A stretch of DNA of 64,000 nt from Eukaryota sp. TZLM1-RC (Eukaryota > Metamonada: BaSk clade). This document shows positions 62,468 to 64,000 of the stretch, in pieces (position 1 is the stretch's first letter; each line of letters starts with the position of its first letter). Where the stretch lies: assembly GCA_040285825.1 (NCBI GenBank), contig JAUPSS010000014.1, positions 324,321 through 388,320 on the forward strand, read 5' to 3'. Made by a program: the position numbers and the translations under genes. The notes under the pieces are model-generated. The model saw only the letters and a program-made list of their open reading frames with translations. It had not been told where the DNA came from and ran no database searches.

Positions 62468-62585
62468 GGATGCGGCCATACTTGGTCTATAGCACCGGAT
62501 CCCATTCCGAATTCCGAAGTTAAGCGGCCACAGGCCTGGTCAGTAGTTGGTGGGAGACCACCAGCGAACACTGGGTGCTGCATCC
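62468..62585 (+). rRNA. 5S rRNA, unit 30
   Basis: One base shorter (AGTTGGTGGGAG in place of AGTTGGGTGGGAG), in the internal control region. Confidence 0.88.
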
Positions 62586-62826
62586 TTTTAACTTTTGTTT
62601 GGATTATTATTTCTTTACTGAAATTTCCTTGAACTTTAAAGGTCGCATTTGTGTGATTTATGGTCTTAAAATTTTTTGAAAACAAAACATCTCTTCGAAT
62701 TTTGAATAAATCAATTACAACCAGTGTTCTATTGAACCCAATTATATCAAACAGATGATGATTTCAAATTAGAATTATGTTTTTGTATTTAATAATGTTT
62801 ACATTCGCAACTGGTACTTTACAATT

Positions 62827-62945
62827 GGATGCGGCCATACTTGGTCTATAGCACCGGATCCCATTCCGAATTCCGAAGTTAAGCGGCCACAGGCCTGGTC
62901 AGTAGTTGGGTGGGAGACCACCAGCGAACACTGGGTGCTGCATCC
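62827..62945 (+). rRNA. 5S rRNA, unit 31
   Basis: Majority gene followed by ATTTAAC, as unit 27. Confidence 0.95.
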
Positions 62946-63185
62946 ATTTAACTTTTGTTTGGATTATTATTTCTTTACTGAAATTTCCTTGAACTTTAAA
63001 GGTCGCATTTGTGTGATTTATGGTCTTAAAATTTTTGAAAACAAAACATCTCTTCGAATTTTTGAATAAATCAATTACAACCAGTGTTCTATTGAACCCA
63101 ATTATATCAAACAGATGATGATTTCAAATTAGAATTATGTTTTGTATTTAATAATGTTTACATTCGCAACTGGTACTTTACAATT

Positions 63186-63303
63186 GGATGCGGCCATACT
63201 TGGTCTATAGCACCGGATCCCATTCGAATTCCGAAGTTAAGTGGCCACAGGCCTGGTCAGTAGTTGGGTGGGAGACCACCAGCGAACACTGGGTGCTGCA
63301 TCC
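63186..63303 (+). rRNA. 5S rRNA, unit 32
   Basis: One base shorter (CATTCGAATTCC) and GTTAAGTGG. Confidence 0.88.
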
Positions 63304-63543
63304 TTTTAACTTTTGTTTGGATTATTATTTCTTTACTGAAATTTCCTTGAACTTTAAAGGTCGCATTTGTGTGATTTATGGTCTTAAAATTTTTGAAAAC
63401 AAAACATCTCTTCGAATTTTTGAATAAATCAATTAAAACCAGTGTTCTATTGAACCCAATTATATCAAACAGATGATGATTTCAAATTAGAATTATGTTT
63501 TGTATTTAATAATGTTGACATTCGCAACTGGTACTTTACAATT

Positions 63544-63663
63544 GGATGCGGCCATACTTGGTCTATAGCACCGGATCCCATTCCGAATTCCGAAGTTAAG
63601 CGGCCTCAGGCCTGGTCAGTAGTTGGGTGGGGAGACCACCAGCGAACACTGGGTGCTGCATCC
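63544..63663 (+). rRNA. 5S rRNA, unit 33
   Basis: One base longer (GGGTGGGGAGACC) and CGGCCTCAGGCC. Confidence 0.88.
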
Positions 63664-63903
63664 TTTTAACTTTTGTTTGGATTATTATTTCTTTACTGAA
63701 ATTTCCTTGAACTTTAAAGGTCGCATTTGTGTGATTTATGGTCTTAAAATTTTTGAAAACAAAACATCTCTTCGAATTTTTGAATAAATCAATTACAACC
63801 AGTGTTCTATTGAACCCAATTATATCAAACAGATGATGATTTCAAATTAGAATTATGTTTTGTATATAATAATGTTTACATTCGCAACTGGTACTTTACA
63901 ATT

Positions 63904-64000
63904 GGATGCGGTCATACTTGGTCTATAGCACCGGATCCCATTCCGAATTCCGAAGTTAAGCGGCCACAGGCCTGGTCAGTAGTTGGGTGGGAGACCACCA
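63904..64000 (+). rRNA. 5S rRNA, unit 34, cut by window end
   Basis: First 97 bases only; GCGGTCATAC variant near the start as in unit 5. Confidence 0.93.

Larger units (their letters stand above)
50287..64000 (+). repeat. Tandem 5S rRNA array, 34 units, period about 359 bp
   Basis: Each unit is a 119-base 5S gene plus a spacer of about 240 bp that includes a T-run just after the gene. Start-to-start spacing is 357-361 bp through most of the array. The array begins at about 50287 with a diverged edge unit and continues past the window. Units 2-11 show a three-unit higher-order period of 1077-1079 bp (unit 3 equals 6 and 9; unit 4 equals 7 and 10), and units 21-24 a two-unit period of 717 bp. 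Later units are more uniform. Confidence 0.97.

Noticed and set aside
51027-63427. Many 60-80-codon open frames on both strands within the array
   Set aside because: They repeat with the 5S units and read through rRNA and spacer; they are shadows of repeated non-coding DNA.
50287-64000. CRISPR-like regular repeat-spacer array
   Set aside because: The period is about 359 bp, spacers are as conserved as the repeats, and each unit holds a 5S rRNA gene.

Overview
The window reads as nuclear DNA of an AT-rich, gene-dense microbial eukaryote (a protist; I cannot place it further). Stop codons TAA, TAG and TGA all end recognisable genes, so the code looks standard. Most genes are intron-free, including an 11.2 kb DNA-PKcs-like gene, but a uridine kinase gene carries a clear 30-nt GT-AG intron with a CTAAC branch site, and other candidate introns are of similar size.

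Layout. 1-13.2 kb is a graveyard of mobile DNA: two families of non-LTR retroelement with an RT and a C-terminal restriction-like endonuclease, a frameshifted Crinkler-type NTPase gene (minus strand), a 142-bp dispersed repeat, and a decayed kinase plus leucine-rich-repeat gene. 13.2-28.7 kb is host sequence: eIF2B delta, a METTL7-like methyltransferase, a leucine-rich-repeat protein and, convergent with it at 27 bp, a 3738-residue DNA-PKcs-like kinase. 28.7-37.3 kb is again mobile: a Fanzor1-like relic with a retroelement nested in it, an intact Crinkler gene that is an inverted near-identical copy of the one at 5-7.8 kb, retroelement debris and another Fanzor relic. 37.8-49.4 kb holds a coiled-coil protein, a small hypothetical gene, CPSF73, a Fanzor2-like gene that keeps all three expected catalytic residues, a small open frame, another Fanzor relic, an IQ-motif protein with a cysteine-rich tail, and uridine kinase. 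50.3-64 kb is a tandem array of 34 5S rRNA units (period about 359 bp) that runs off the window; one unit is split by a 1694-bp TA-target DNA transposon with 43-bp perfect terminal inverted repeats and a truncated DDE transposase.

The strongest theme is Fanzor, the eukaryotic relatives of TnpB RNA-guided nucleases: five copies or relics of two types occur within about 32 kb. Four lie upstream of, and in the same orientation as, a host gene. Two relics (near 16.2 and 47.4 kb) share sequence up to the ATG of the next gene, so the element right end touches or supplies the host start codon. The Crinkler pair, retroelements and Fanzors are interwoven, with insertions inside insertions.

All calls rest on reading the sequence and remembered family motifs; no database search, structure prediction or alignment program was used. 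Boundaries of relics are approximate.
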